Assembly (NCBI GenBank): GCA_009746045.1
Contig: RPFO01000154.1
Location: 1,803,253-1,858,252 of the forward strand
Direction: 5' to 3'
Length of the DNA stretch: 55,000 nt
From: Mesostigma viride
Taxonomy: Eukaryota; Streptophyta; Mesostigmatophyceae; Mesostigmatales; Mesostigmataceae
The notes beneath the pieces were generated by a model that was not told the origin of the DNA, made no database searches, and saw only the letters and a list, made by a program, of their open reading frames with translations. Position numbers and translations under genes: made by a program. Below are positions 34,866-48,034 of the stretch, piece after piece; position 1 is the first letter of the stretch, and each line of letters starts with the position of its first letter.

Positions 34866-35449
34866 GCATGAAGGAGAAATTAATTAATAGACACGTGACT
34901 GCGTCACGTGAGCATAACGGTCCTCAGTGGGAGGGGTTAACATGGGATAGAATGGATGGTGTAAGCTATCTAGGTCCTAGTTACTACGGGCCGGGGTGAC
35001 AGTGGGCACCGCGGCCCGAATCACTATGAATGCCATACGCGGTCACACGCGGAGCCCCCACAGACTTGGGGGTGGTCTCCTTCATCCCTTCTTGCCATCT
35101 ATCCTTGCGTACCATCTGCCTCCATATTACAGACAAACTGGAGGAGGCTGCCCGGGTGTGAGCCCGTCACGTCTATAGTGTAGCACATGTCCATGCCGAG
35201 TCTATCACGAAAAGTCAACGTACCGGTGGCGGCCCTGCCACGCGCGGCCTGGGGCTGCCACGCCATATGCGGTGAGGACATATCGCCCAGGCTGGGCGGG
35301 CTTGGTGCCAGCTAGTCTATCAGTGATGTGTCTACCTGATCTGTGCGGGCCAGGTGCCCGGCTAGGCCCACTGGCGCATGTGCCGAAAAAATTATGTGGG
35401 AAACCTAGGGCGATTCAGCGTACAGATCCTCATTACTAACTAATGTGCA
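34866..35449. other. Region between LINE pieces, CACGTGAC palindrome
   Basis: CACGTGACTGCGTCACGTG at 34892-34910, the second copy of the 10339 palindrome, again just after an AATT-rich stretch. Otherwise no gene is seen; it may be the downstream part of the RT fragment on the minus strand. Confidence 0.45.
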
Positions 35450-36044
35450 AACCAAAGGGGATGTTAAGGGCCTTGCGCAGCATCTTGGTGACGTTGCCGT
35501 CGAGTCGTTGCTCCAGCTCCTGCATGCGTCAGTGTCCAGGTCTCGGCGCCGTAGGTCAGGATCGTCAGAATGACGACCTTGAAGAGGTCACGCTTGACGA
35601 TCCGGGGTAGGGCGGGGTTGCTCCACCAGCGGCGGTCACTACTGGTCATGGAGGTGCGCCCACGCCATGCCGATCCGTGTCGTCAGGTCGTCCTCGCAGT
35701 CGGGAAGCCAACTGCCTAGCAGCTTGAAGCGGCCTGAAGTAGGGTAGTTGACCTTGGTGTCGTCTAAGAGGCGGAGTGTAAGTGGGGGCCCTGCCACTGA
35801 TGCCGAGGGCCAGGGCCTCCGTACGTTTTGGGGCTGATTTTTAGACCAACCGCCAGAGCCTCGAGCGCCAGGCAGTCCAGCCAAAGTTGGGCAGACTCCG
35901 GCTTCTCGATGAGCGTGATGTCGTCGGCATAAATGAGGTCAGCTAGTAAAGTCTGCTTGTTAGTCGGCCCCCCTTCTCCAAGCTCATTCGTGAGCGCTAG
36001 GCCAGGGGCACGGCCTGCAATGCTAGCAAAGCGAGCACGCACAT
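35450..36044 (-). pseudogene. LINE ORF2 reverse transcriptase fragment
   Basis: Minus strand. The RT motif C region reads LLADLIYADDITLIEKPESA with catalytic YADD, then WLDCLALEALAVGLKISPKT. After frameshifts come FKLLGSWLPDCEDDLTTRI, MAWAHL, LFKVVILTILTYGAETWTL and ELEQRLDGNVTKMLRK. This is the standard palm-to-thumb and post-RT order of L1- and CR1-like LINEs and of their many relatives. Endonuclease and the first half of RT are lost. It may derive from the autonomous partner of the ORF1-only family, but no linking sequence shows that. Confidence 0.82.
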
Positions 36045-39000
36045 CACCTAAAATCGGTCCGTCCGGTTACATGAGATCCTGGGAATTTTGGCGCGAACGC
36101 GTCGCGTTGAGGACGACGGGACCAGAAAAATTCCACCTCGCATGGCTGTCGACCCTATGTCCGCCGGAATATCAGTCAAAAGTCAATTATGCATGTTAAG
36201 TCGCTGCGATGGATGCAAACGACGCGTAAACTCTCCTGCTTTGCGATGATGCATGGTAGATATTATTCGCGTATTTTCATGCGTCAAAATAATTCGCAAA
36301 CTGAGACGCTGATTTTTTGTGTCGGCCAGATCTGGAATTGGCAGCGAAAATGCATGTTTATTAATTGTGGGGGAAACTTTTTTGTTGGAAGCTCACAATT
36401 CCCAAAAGGTGGAATCCGAATGGGCTTCAAGTCTACTTTCACGAGCGCTAATCAGTTTTTCGAGAAACGAATCACATTTTCCAGGCTGTCGCATTACCTG
36501 CCGGCAGGTCAGATTTTGCTGTTTTCAGTGACGTTTACGACCGTCCTTGCTTGATGCGTTTCTTCCTTTTTTTCGGCTCACGGCATGGCGGGGCTTGTTC
36601 CAACATGCCTGCGGAGGTGTAAGCTGTGTAGCCATGATTTAAAAGTCACATATTGCTCTCGCGCCACCATCTGTTACTGCTCGACACTGCAAGAAACACT
36701 GGTTGCCTGCTCGCAACGCAAGCACAAGCACGACAACGGTGCCCTAATCCACATCCAGGCGTGTATTTCCGAGAAAAACTTCAGGCTTTTGTCGCGGCAT
36801 ACCTTCGGTGTTCCAAGCCGTTCACCGCTCCCCGAAATAGTCTTATGACTCGCTTTTATAGCATTGTGGGTTCGCGTCCGCCATCTCCGCCGGGTGCTGA
36901 CACGAGATGTTCGCGCTGAACCTGGACTGCAAGGTCGCCCGCTACCGGCTAGCTGTACGTATTTAGCAAGCTCTGGATGATATTGTCATGGTTTTGGTGC
37001 AGGAAGGTGCTGTGGGGGGGTCTATCTCACCTCTTTACCTAGCTTTCCTCCTCCTAGCTTGACAGCTAAGTTTGCATCAGGAAGTCATGCTTGTTGACAA
37101 AGCTCGATGGATATAAACCTTGGGATGTGCTGTGAAGGTGTTAGCATGCTTGCTTGAAGAATTGAATGCGTATTTGTGCAAGCCATGGACATTTTTTATT
37201 AAGGGCAGTAGGTAGCAGCCACGTTCTTATTCAATTGTGTCAGGACGTCTATGTTGCCTTTACTGCACTCTGTCCTAGAGGAGTTTGATGCCACTGTAGA
37301 TGACTATGACCAGTGGGGTGGTGAGGATGGGCCGGTGTGCTGGGGTCAGTGGGGTGAGCCTGAAGGGCACCTTGGATCACGTGACCCTTAGGCAATCATG
37401 CGAGGCTGTGCAGTTTATGGCTTGTGATGTATGGATGCAGCGGGTGAGGCAGGTTGTCGTTGCCGTGGCCTGTGTTAGTGAACTCTATCATCTTTTAACT
37501 TACCCAAAGCCCCCCTAGACCTAAACTGCCTCGCCTTCTTTGAGGGGTTGCCTTCTTTGAGGAGTGCCATGTCTTGAAAGGTTTGTTGGGGCCCTGGCAT
37601 TTCAGAGTAGGTTGAGGTGGAGAGGGGTGGCACACTGCTAGGTGATGGCAGGGCCATCCATGTGATGCACCTTACGTTGGGATGGGGACCATGCATTTGT
37701 TCTTGTTGCTAGCATGGGCAGGGTGAGCGGCTGGGAGTAAGGTGTAAGTGCTACTTGCGCCACTGTCCGAAAGGGGAGCTCCATGCGGTGGGCAAACAGC
37801 GTTGCAAGCGTACACTTCACACAAATGTGGTCTGATGCACTCAGCTGACCTGCCATTTCTCTTGATGCACCAAACCACACTAAAGGCTTGATATAGCCGG
37901 TAGGAAATGCATGTGCATGCAGTGTCAAAAGCAGAGAGGGACACTGTTAGCACATGAGTGTGATTGTAAACCGATGAGTGTGAGCCTCCCCGTGCCATCC
38001 CATGCATTTTACACCTATTTTTGGCAAGCCCCCATCATGCCGCAGTTATGCACCGCCTATGCAAGGGGGATGAATAGACAGTTATAGGTGTGTTGAGGGA
38101 TGAGATAAGGGTAAACATGAGGAGCCATGCAGGCTAAAACGGAAGGGCGATGTCAACAGTGTGTTTGCCCAGATTTTGATGTCAGGAGGGGCTGAAAGAT
38201 CAGTGGCCACGATAAACCTAGGTGGATTACATGAGAGATGACACGACCATGAGAGGGTGGTAGATGAGTTCAACTGAGAAGAGCTAGCATTACATGCACA
38301 GATTCTTAATGACCTATGGACTGTCCAAGGGTTGGAGTTCAGTGCACGTTCCAAAGACTATGATGAGCATGACGATGATGGCAAGGGGGCGGGGGGGCGC
38401 AATTAGGACAGGCACTGATGCAGAATTATGTTGTACAGCAGCTAGGTGCTGAGCTCAATTGAATAGCAGCCCAAGCCACTGCTGTCCTTGATTGCGCTTT
38501 GTATTTCCATGTAGCAGAGAGGCACCTGGCAGATATATATTTGGATTAGCTGCTATAAGACACGCACAGCAGGGGTGCCCAGCAGAGTGGGCCAAGTACT
38601 GCAAAGGAGATTGTGTGTGCTGCCGAGCGGGGCCCGTTTAGAAAAGAGACTGGTCAGCCGACAGGCACGACTGGTCAGCCAAGCTCCCCTTCTTGAGGCT
38701 TGTAGGCACTATGGTGCTTGTTCCGAATGCCAGCATCTACTGTGATTGATGGTGATTTTATCCCTTGATGATCGCTTTTTTAGTCTGTGTTGGCTAATGT
38801 ATCCAGCCCCAGTGGCATGTATATGAATCCCATGACAGCCATGACGATAATTGAGTGAAGAATGCAAAGTTTTCCAAGACAATGGCGCAGAATATGGAGT
38901 ATTTTTGCAAAAATCGCTCTATTTCTGCTTGCATCCGTCACTTTTAGTGGGCCGGCAGTGGTCCTAATATGTCCAACTTGTGTTCTAGTGTAAATTCAAG

Positions 39001-39540
39001 TATTGTGCTATTAATGTGACGAATTCTGGCATGATTGGGCCGCATATGTGCTGGCAGGGGCTTCATAAGTTTGAAAATAATGCACTAAAACGGTGTTTTG
39101 GCTCATGTATGCCAGAATTATAGCACATAGTTTGGTCCTACATTGCATACTTAAGGGCGGTTTTTGTCTTTGGATATAAATTAATAAGCATGACCATTTC
39201 CAGCTGAATTGGACTACATTTACTACTTGTGTGTGGCTGCTATGCCTCCTTATGCCTGGAAAACATCGTTTTTTGCACTTTTCCACGTCACGGTTTGATG
39301 CTAAAAATAGGTCAGTTGGCCCCCCAATTAATGTGATGTGAACAGGGTCCTAGGGGGACCTTAAGTCCAGAAAGGCACCCCGATCTGACTATATGTGTGG
39401 GAGATATGACCCCATGTAACAAAAAAGGCCGTTTTTAGGTGATGTGGTGCCTGGCGCATGACATAATCCACTACAATAAATTATAATAAACAGGTACGGC
39501 GACAGGACGCAAACCTGCCAGACGCCGGTCTGCAGTGGGC
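36045..39540. other. 3.5 kb without a supported gene
   Basis: Several short frames exist. For example, 36585-36848 has Cys-rich RRCKLCSHDL. An acidic 46-codon frame from the ATG at about 37250 has LEEFDATVDDYDQWGGEDG. On the minus strand, 37638-37928 is open. None has recognisable homology, clear splice partners or strong codon structure. GACTGGTCAGCC is duplicated near 38650-38675. Composition is unlike the neighbouring LINE blocks, so this may be single-copy intergenic DNA. Confidence 0.4.
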
Positions 39541-41150
39541 ATGGAGGAGAAAGGGGGTCGAGATCTGCCCTTTCTTCCTGTTGTGCACATACAGGGATTA
39601 AACTAAAGCTCTACGGCGCTCCGTGACTCCCCAACGGGACCTCCTCGGACGAGTTCAATTAATGAAATAATTAATTGTCTCAGTACGAAATCGGCTGGCG
39701 GGATTGTCTGTCGTGAAGGTGGTGGTGCCGTGATTAGGTTAAGGCAGCACAGGTCTATCATTTTCACCTTGGGGATGATGCAGACGATATTTGTTTAATC
39801 TTTTGTGTAATTATTTTTCTAATGAGATTAGCATAGTACTCCGTAGGACTGTTTGCACCCATCCATCCATCCATCGGGGTTAATGCTCCGTGACTCCCCA
39901 ACGGGAGCACGAGTCTAATTAATTAATTAATAGTACTCCGTGGCATGCCTTTGCGCATGACACGCAAGTACTTACTTAAACTTATTTTCACCTTATATTT
40001 CAGTGAATCACACACATGAGTGCTCTATTGCTGTGGATATGTCTTCCAAGTAATAGTCTAGGACATATAATGGCACCCAAACGTGACAGGCTGACTTTGC
40101 GGCGCAGCACGGTTATTAGGCTGTTTTACTTCATTCCGCGGTGTGGATTGAGTGTACGTCCCATGCCGGCTGTAGTTATTTTGTCGTTGTATCTCTTGTA
40201 ATTAGCGTTGGCTTTAATTAGTATTAATTGGGTGCCTTCACTCCAGATAATGTAAGTACTTGTACTTTTTAATATATATTTTTTAATGATGCAAACGCTA
40301 TTCGTAACTTTCGTGTAATTATCAAGGAAACCACTAGCGCAGGCCGGAAATTCTGACGGAGAATCTGGACCATGGTAGCTCGAGCCTGCCGTTATATCTT
40401 TCCGCGTTTTCGAGTCATTCAGGATGATCGATGAATTATATATGAATGGGGATGGAAATGTGTAGCTTGTTCATTGAAATTATGGCTGGCTTACGTGAAG
40501 AGCAACTATTTTACCTACACGGTACGTGGGGCCGGCGGAAACAGCTTGCTTGATCAGCTAGGGCGTGTGTTTCGAGCCTGACTGGCCGGGAATGTCTAGT
40601 GATACATAATTATTTTCCTAATGAGATTAGAATAGTACTCCGTGGCATGCCCATGCATGCCCATGATACGCAAGTACTTACTTATCCTTAGGGGTTGAAG
40701 GTTCCTTTACTCTGTATTGGCACCCATGCACTATGCATGACGCAGTCACGTGCTGATTCATTAATCAATTGACAGTGATCGACTATGTAGTAGATCAGCT
40801 TGCCGGGCACTGTCATGACCACCCTCTCCATGTCGGTGCTCAAGTAAAAAGTCCAGATATCTTTTTCTTTGCCCTCCAGCCAACCGAAACAGAAATTCAG
40901 GGCCCTATGGGTATTGCTTAGGGTGCATCAGCATCAGCAACCCAACAGCTGCTAATCCATGCGAAACCAAGCACTGATCGCAGTGTGGCGGGCAATGGCA
41001 GGTACGTGGCTGTCCCAATGGAGATAAGGCTCACTTTTCGCATCCTGGCAGCTCATGTATGGAGGCATGCACACATGCATAAGTACTTGCGTGTCATGCA
41101 CATAGGAATGCAACGCAGTACTCAATCTCATTAGAAAAATAATTTACAGG
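39541..41150. mobile_element. Cluster of LINE-type 3' ends and dispersed repeats
   Basis: 39541-39780 repeats 11500-11700. Hairpin ends CTCCC-CAAC-GGGAC (about 39625, last base changed) and CTCCC-CAAC-GGGAG-CACGAG followed by (AATT)n (about 39890-39928) are present. 39995-40060 matches 11712-11760. 40325-40400 matches 5335-5402. At 40690-40760 the CACGTGAC palindrome neighbourhood recurs inverted (partly lost). No coding region survives. Confidence 0.6.
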
Positions 41151-42760
41151 CATGCATAGGGGCTCTGGGCAGATGAAAAAAACAAGGGCCAGATGTCAGT
41201 CAGGTGCATCAGCCTCATACACGCTTTCGGTACGTAAAGGTTAAGCACTGGACTCGCGGGTCCTCGCTGGCCATCATGCACCACCGGATCCCTCCGTCGT
41301 CCAGGGTGGAGATGGAATTCTTGCCTGCGCAACATCCCATCCTGGAATGCGAGTAGATGCCTGGAGGCAGACACGTGCACAACCGCCAGTTACCGTCCAA
41401 CCAACGCCTGCCTGCTGACAGGGTTGCATGGTCGCAGATGCAAGTAGTAGTCCATACCGATCAAGCCTCAGTCGGGATTGCCCGGTGGGATGAGAAGCCT
41501 GTCAGGGAGATATATTTGCGGTATATTCCCCGTGCAGGTGCTGGGCAACCCGCCTGCAGACAGCCATAGCCGGACTTGTAAGCTGGAACAATCATCAGTG
41601 CAGGAACTGTGGCCTTGCAAGGCACGGCTTCAGTGTCAAAAAACATATAACACTTCAACACTTCAGTGTTAGGGTGCTATAGAAGCTGCCTTGTAATGAG
41701 GCCAGTAAGTAGCAAGGTACCTCTGTGCGGAGCAGCTTGTGCAGCCTCTCCTCCTTCATGCTGTCACTACTCTTTCCTATTCTCTTCCTGGCAAGTTGCC
41801 CCCCCTAGCCATTCCTTCATCGTCTTTCTGCTGGCCCCTTCTGCAGTTGCCAATTCTTTATGCTGCCATCCCCCTGCGCCATCGCTATTTGTTTCTGGGG
41901 CCACGCGACTGCATTTCCCTCCGCTGCAGCCAGCCCCTTCCGCCGCCATGCCTGCTTGCCTGCGCACCATCGAAGCTCATGCAGACGATGGGGTGCCGCC
42001 CCTTTGGGACCATAAGGCCATAGGACCCTTGGCCGCCGTCTGAGAAATCTTGCTCGCCACCAAGTTCCCATAAACGGCCGCGAGATGTTCCACAAGAGAC
42101 ATTGAAAAAAGAGCTATTTTTGGAACACTCGCAACCGATGACGGGGACAGGGAAACCACTACTCGCCGGTGATGACGGGCGCGTTTTCACGTTTCGACAA
42201 ACAGCAGCGCGCGCGAGAGAGGATGGAAGCAGCAACAGCCTGCCCATTGGCCCGCGCGAGCCCAGACAGAGCATGGCGAGGGCGCCCACCCAACGGGAAA
42301 AAAAGGGGGTTGGCTTGCGATAATGGTGAGAATCGACAAAAGTAATAATAATCTTGTCCCCGCCTCCATGCAACTGCTGGCGTCGCTCCTCCGGCAACCA
42401 CCTGCATTGTAGGGTAGGGACCTCCAAACGCGGGGGAGACAGCACCGCCCCTGGACCACCAGCGCTCTGGGGCATGCATGACTGGGGCCGCAGCATGGCT
42501 GGATCGTTGCATGGCCGGTGTGCCATCCTATGACCATCGCATCGCTGGCGACATTGCAGCATTGCTGGATGGCCGCATTCCTGGCATTAGGATGGCAGCA
42601 TTGCTGGATCCTCACATGGCTGGCATGCCATCCCTGATCGCCCGCTTGGGAAATGATGGGTGCTGGTGTTGCAGGGCATCATGGCTCCTCGCGTGCGCCA
42701 GCATACATCTCTGCCCGCGTGCAAGCATACATTTCTGCACGTGCCCAAGCACACGTCTCT
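41151..42760. other. 3' flank of the glycosyltransferase gene, no gene supported
   Basis: Open frames on both strands (e.g. minus 41885-42562) are without recognisable content. 42480-42640 contains a loose repeat of GCATGGCTGGATC / GCATTGCTGGATC. The transcript end of the minus-strand gene should lie here, but no polyadenylation signal could be fixed. Confidence 0.4.
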
Positions 42761-45700
42761 TCAACCTGCAGGCATTACCCCCCCCGCAGGAGTCGTCCTC
42801 GCTGGCTGTCTAGCTGCTGTCGTCCCGCGAGCACTTTCCTCTGACCGCGCCGCCCTTGCCGCCCTTGTCGCCCCCTGTGCGGGCGCCGCCCTTGTCGCCA
42901 CCTGTGCGGGCGCCGCCTTTGCTCTTGTGCCCACAGCCGCTGGCGCCGATTGCGTGCCTGCTGCCGCGCCCATACTTGCCTGCCCAAGCGACCCCGTGGG
43001 TCTTGACGCCGGGATCGTCACCTTTACGACCTCCATCGCTGGCGCCCTTCTACTTGCCGCTGCCCTTCCCGCCGCCACCGCCATCGTCTTTGGCGTTGCT
43101 ACACCCGCCGCCGGTGCTGTTGCTGGCAGTGTTCTTGTCGCTGCGGGTGTTGTCGTAGACGCTGTTGCTTCTGTCCGCCTTGTTTTCGCTGTCGCCGCCA
43201 CACTTGTCGTCCCTGTCCTCGCCGCTCTCGGTGCCGGCGCTTGCTGGGCCACTGCTACAGGCTTCGCCACCGCCCCCACCGGCACCGTCGTTGCTTTCGT
43301 AGTCGCTGCCACCCGTGCTGTCGGACCCGCCCCTGCCACCACCCCCGGCCCCGCCCCCGCCCCTGGCCCCGGACCCGCACCCACTGCTGTTGTTGCTGCT
43401 GCTGCGGTCGCCGCGGCCGCCGCTTTCCCAGAGAGCGGGAGCAATGTGTGGCCCCACACGTCGCGCAGCGGTTCGCCCTCGCGCGTCTTCTTTCCCCTGT
43501 CACGAGCCACCGCGCGCTCCCTCAGCACGTCCATGAGCGTCTGAAATGCGTCGGGGCCCGGCAGGAAGTCGTAGACAGGGGTGTGGCCGGATTTGGCGCC
43601 GAGGGCAACGCCCAGGGTGCCGACGGGGAGGCCCACGGTGCCCGGCTGGTGGGTGGTGGGGGGGACATGAAGTAAAGTTCGCACGAAGCAAAGGTCGCAT
43701 GAAGCAAAGGTCGCAAGCCAAAGTAAAGAAGGTGAGACCCAGGTCCGAGGCCGATGCGGGAAAAAGGCAAAAAGAAAAAGGGAATAAACAGAAGACAACA
43801 AAGAAGAGGGCCAGGAGTAAGGGGGTTGCCGTACACCGGCAAGGAGACCTCAACTGTGGTATTCAAAAATCATACATATATACTACTATCAAGGGGGCGG
43901 GCGGTGGGGCGGGGGAGAATACTGCAACGGTGGCACTGCTGCTATTCGTACTAGTTACATGGGTGTGCTAGCATCCGTGCATGTGTGATGGCCATTATGT
44001 GCCGTGTGAGAGAGGTGTGGGGGTGTGCTAGCATCCGTGCATTTGTGATGGCCATTATGTGCCGTGTGAGAGAGGTGTGGGGGTGTGCTAGCATCCGTGC
44101 ATGTGAGATGGCCATTATGTGCCGTGTGAGAGAGGTGTGGGGGTGTGCTAGCATCCGTGCATGTGTGATGGCCATTATGTGCCGTGTGAGAGAGGTGTGG
44201 GGGTGTGCAAGCATCCGTGCATGTGAGATGGCCATTATGTGCCGTGTGAGAGAGGTGTGGGGTGTGCTAGCATCCGTGCATGTGTGATGGCCATTATGTG
44301 CCGTGTGAGAGAGGTGTGGGGGTGTGCTAGCATCCGTGCATGTGAGATGGCCATTATGTGCCGTGTGAGAGAGGTGTGGGGGTGTGCTAGCATCCGTGCA
44401 TGTGTGATGGCCATTATGTGCCGTGTGAGAGAAGTGTGGAAGTATTGACTCAAGGTGCATAGCGAGTGCAGCAGGGTGTGGGGTCTCACGGGCTGCCACC
44501 GTGTACACAACAACTTGAATAGAGCACGATCATGTAAGAAACGTAGAGCTTTAGTGAAGCCGCAATACTGATGCTAACAATAGACAGGGTAACTAAAGTG
44601 GAACTGCTCATAGACATGGTAATATAGCGGAGCTACTAATTCTACATAGACATTTTGATATGGTAATGAGTAGACATACTCATAAGTGTGCACGTCCATC
44701 CATGTTGCACATAAATCAGGATGCACAGCACAGCGGATGCCGGCATTCGCCATACCTGCACATCTACGCCCGCCGCCCTGCTGCCGCCCGGCTTGCCCGC
44801 CCTCACCCCCCCGGCCCCGCCAGGTGTCTCCAGGGGCCGACCCGAGGGGGACCACCCTGGGGGCGGCATCGCGGCGGCGGGCCAGACCATGCGTGTCCAC
44901 ACGCGGGCAAGCGCCTGTTGCTTCGCAGCCACCTCAGTGGGAGACATCCCTCGCAGGAGGGATTCGAGCCGGGGGATATCTCTGCGCCAGATGCGGACGG
45001 AGAACTCTTCCCAGGGCAGGTGGTTCTGGAACGCGACGTGGACAGGTGGCCGCTTGCCGTCGTCCTGCGTCGAGACAGTTGAGAGTGGACAGTTGAAATG
45101 GGTTAAGTGTTGAATAATGATAAAACCGCCGGCATCGTGTGGTTACATATTGCAGGCATTAATGGAATTCACCTGATAAGCAAATAACTGGGCATAAGGT
45201 GGGCCGGCTGAAAATCTCAACTCCTTACCTAATACTAACAACAATAACAACAACAAAAATAATGGTAGTAATAAAAATAATAATAACAAACTCCATGCCT
45301 TACCTGGATGATGACGGGGATGCACCCGCTGACCATGGCCTCGTACGTGCGCGTGCCCCAGCCCCACCTGCCAGGGCGGCAACATGGGGATGCAAATGGT
45401 GGGGAAGTCCATAGTAGGAGTAAGAAGGGGAGGTGTTGCGCCGTTGGCAAAGGGGCCAAGCATCTGGCACATCATTCGACCGGGTGGACACCAGCAACCT
45501 CGTGGAAAATGGCAAGCGCAGGAAGTAGCAGCACAATCATCATCGCCCTATCTGCAGATATGGTATGCATCGTGATATACGAACAAATGTGATACTCCTG
45601 TACTATATTATTCTTGAGTGTAATACATATAATATACAATACTCTTGTACTTTATTCTTGATTGTAATAGAATACTCTTGTCCTATAGCTAGCTATTGTT

Positions 45701-48034
45701 CAAATGGCTCCCATGTCCAGAACTGATGTTTAGTGGCGCCGATGGGAAGGGCCGACCGGGCTGGCACGTGTACCATACAACAACAGCGAACTACTTTTCA
45801 TTCATCGCTTCGATACAAGAACATTTTGGTGTATGTGCCTGCCATCGACCTCTGAGAAGGCAAGTGGTCCACTCGATTTTGCGCGCGCCTGCCATTACCC
45901 AGCCAGAAGCGGAAAAGCGCCCACACGATTAGAAACAATAAGCAGGTTGAGTGTGCCACCTATTAACGTCGTGGTCTTTGGCTCAGACCCTGTGGGCTTT
46001 GGGGTACGTGATACCTATACTAGGTCCAAACTGCACCTGCCTGCAGAGCATCCTGTAAGCTGCCTTTTGGCCCAGACACGGAAAGGCACGAGCCACTGGC
46101 TCCATCTGCCTCCTCCGCTGCGTTCAGTGTGTTGGGGCAGATTCCTCATTTCTAGCCTGACCGTGATAGTAATTCCAACGCTGGAGTGCGCCATGTACAC
46201 TTACCCGGATGCCGCGAGGCAGAATACCGCTCGCTCCATCTCCCTCCTCAGCTCCGGCGGGTGCAACTTGCGTTCGCCCGAGTCGATGACGCGGAAGCCC
46301 TGGGTCCGCCGGTACAGGTCGTAGACGGCCTTGCGCACGCCGAACGAGTAGCGGTGGTAGAAATGCTTGGAGTCGGAGCACGTCTCGTTCTCGGCCAGGG
46401 GGATGTCGACCGAGAAGTCTTCCTTGAGGTTCCAGCACACCTGCGTGCATGAGTGCGGGAGAGGCACACATGCGTGGCGGGACCTCACAACGTGCTCATC
46501 CTTCTAAGTTGCGCGCCTATGGCACACGGCCCCTCGATTCAGATGGCCCACGCACACGCTTCCAAGCAACTTTATTTCCATTGTTATCATTCGGCGCATA
46601 TGGGTGAAAGTGATCGCGATGCACACTCCACAGTAGTTCAATACAACGGCCCTTATAACGATAAGTAAACGCCGTTTTATATAAGTAATGAGCACGGTTA
46701 ACACCAGGGCCAGGAGACACACGAGGGACACACGGCCAAGAGCCATGCTGGCCCCACCCACCTTGCCCGAGAAAAAGAATATCGTGTCCCTGGCAGGGGG
46801 CTTGGCCTCCTGCTTGCCTTTCCGCACGAATCGGGTGTATGCGTCCAGTCCGCCCCAGGTACCGCCACCGTCACCACCACCCGATGCCGCCACCGAACTG
46901 CTGCTTCGTCTGGCATCCGCCCCCCGCCCACCCCCCGTCTTGCTGCCATCAGACTTGGGCAGCACGAGCGGGCCATGGATGGCCAGAGCGCGCTCGATCC
47001 CGAAATCCAACGGCGGCGGGACCACGATGTCAAGCCCTGCCTGGAAGCAGCGCCGGCTGCTCCACCACCCGCGGCCCTTGGCACTGGACATGCCCAGGGG
47101 GCCCCCTGATGGTAAAATTGGTGGTTCATATCAAGCAACAGAGCAGGTGTGACGAGGTGAGCACCCCAGACCCCAGGGATTCGCAACAAGGCATCCTCAA
47201 GTTTTATCAGCACCTTGCGGTTCATCAGCACTAAACGAGGCTTCCCGTGGGCCTTTGCTGAAGGGGCCGGAAAGCAAAGTTTGCATCACTCCTTGGAACA
47301 TGGCTTGGGACGCAGAACGAGCGTGCATTCCAAGTGCACGATGAACTATGTGAATTTTGTTTGGAACTAGAGCACTCTGTGTGTGTGGATTCTGGAGCCA
47401 GGCCATTCGTCTGCATGGGTTTATCACCTGTTGTGGGATGGTGAGGTGCAAAGCAAGCGTTCCCAATCGGTCGTGCCAGCAATGCTTTTGACCCATGTCT
47501 AGGCATGCAACGCCGCCGCCCATCGCAACATAGGGCTACAGCCATGCACAAATGTCTCAGGAGTGTTACAGCTTCGCGATTGTGAACGAGACACGGTGCC
47601 GTACATGGCTACAGAATGGCAACGAGTTCTTGCTCGCGTCCGCCCTCAGCCGATAAGAGGATTGAACAGAGCATTTTTGTCGATGGCACAAACTAGTCCT
47701 AGAATTGTGTACTTTTTTGTCCCATCAAGTTCCCTATCTCCTTATCTCCCTATCTTCCATGATCTGCACAACACGGCCCCATGCCACACCCACGTACCCC
47801 AATATGTGACAGAGGATGGTCATGGGGATGGCGTCCCATGCAAGTACACGTACCCCAATGGGTGACGAAGATGGAATTATGGAGCTCCGACGGCGCGCCA
47901 CACGAGCCAAAGTCGCGGTGGATGGGGAAAATGTGGTCCTGCGGCCGCTGGTCGAAATACTTGCCCAGCTTCTGCAGGTGCTTGACCAACCCTCGGAAGT
48001 GGTTGAAGTGCTGGAAGGGATCAATCACGTCCCA
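42761..48034 (-). CDS. Exostosin-family (GT47) glycosyltransferase, C-terminal six exons
   Basis: Exons in transcript order: 48034-47854, 47036-46762, 46440-46205, 45367-45304, 45064-44756, 43645-42761 (stop). All junctions are GT-AG and phases agree, giving 649 codons in the window. Family landmarks: QDHIFPIHRDFGSCGAPSEL, VTHWG joined to LDIVVPPPLDFG across the first intron, TIFFFSGK, YHRYSFGVRKAVYDLY, ERAVFCLAASG, TRTYEAMVSGCIPVIIQ, VAFQNHLPWEEFSVRIWRRD, AKQQALARVW and LPGPDAFQTLMDVLRER. GT47 enzymes are Golgi membrane proteins that add sugars to wall or matrix glycans (family knowledge); the substrate here is unknown. The N-terminus with its membrane anchor lies right of the window or beyond the repeats. 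The last about 225 residues are an Ala/Thr/Pro/Gly-rich tail, unusual for the family. The 44756 donor is the least certain junction. Confidence 0.88.
43963..44441 (+). repeat. 60-bp minisatellite, 8 copies, in a GT47 intron
   Basis: Eight units containing GTGTGCTAGCATCCGTGCAT and GGCCATTATGTGCCGTGTGA. From the third unit on, one base alternates regularly (GTGAGATGG / GTGTGATGG), pointing to amplification as 120-bp dimers. One unit lacks a G. Confidence 0.95.
45065..45303. other. GT47 intron with AT-rich microsatellite-like stretch
   Basis: 239-bp intron; 45230-45295 is rich in AAC/AAT/AAAT units (ACAACAATAACAACAACAAA). Nothing else is seen. Confidence 0.6.
47790..47826 (-). repeat. Partial copy of the 48034-47854 exon's donor junction
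   Basis: On the minus strand the exon end and donor CATTGGG|GTACGTG (donor G at 47853) is echoed 56 bp downstream as ATATTGGG|GTACGTG (donor-like G at 47797), with CATC-C/T-TC-TGTCAC upstream also similar. Same kind of duplication as in RAE1. Confidence 0.65.

Noticed and set aside
41885-42562. 225-residue minus-strand frame downstream of GT47
   Set aside because: No recognisable domain, overlapping frames equally open, and it lies beyond the GT47 stop; likely noncoding 3' flank.
42660-43544. Long plus-strand frame resembling a hydrophobic, membrane-like protein
   Set aside because: It is the antisense of the GT47 Ala/Thr/Pro-rich last exon; GC-rich antisense frames give Ala/Val-rich hydrophobic runs by composition.
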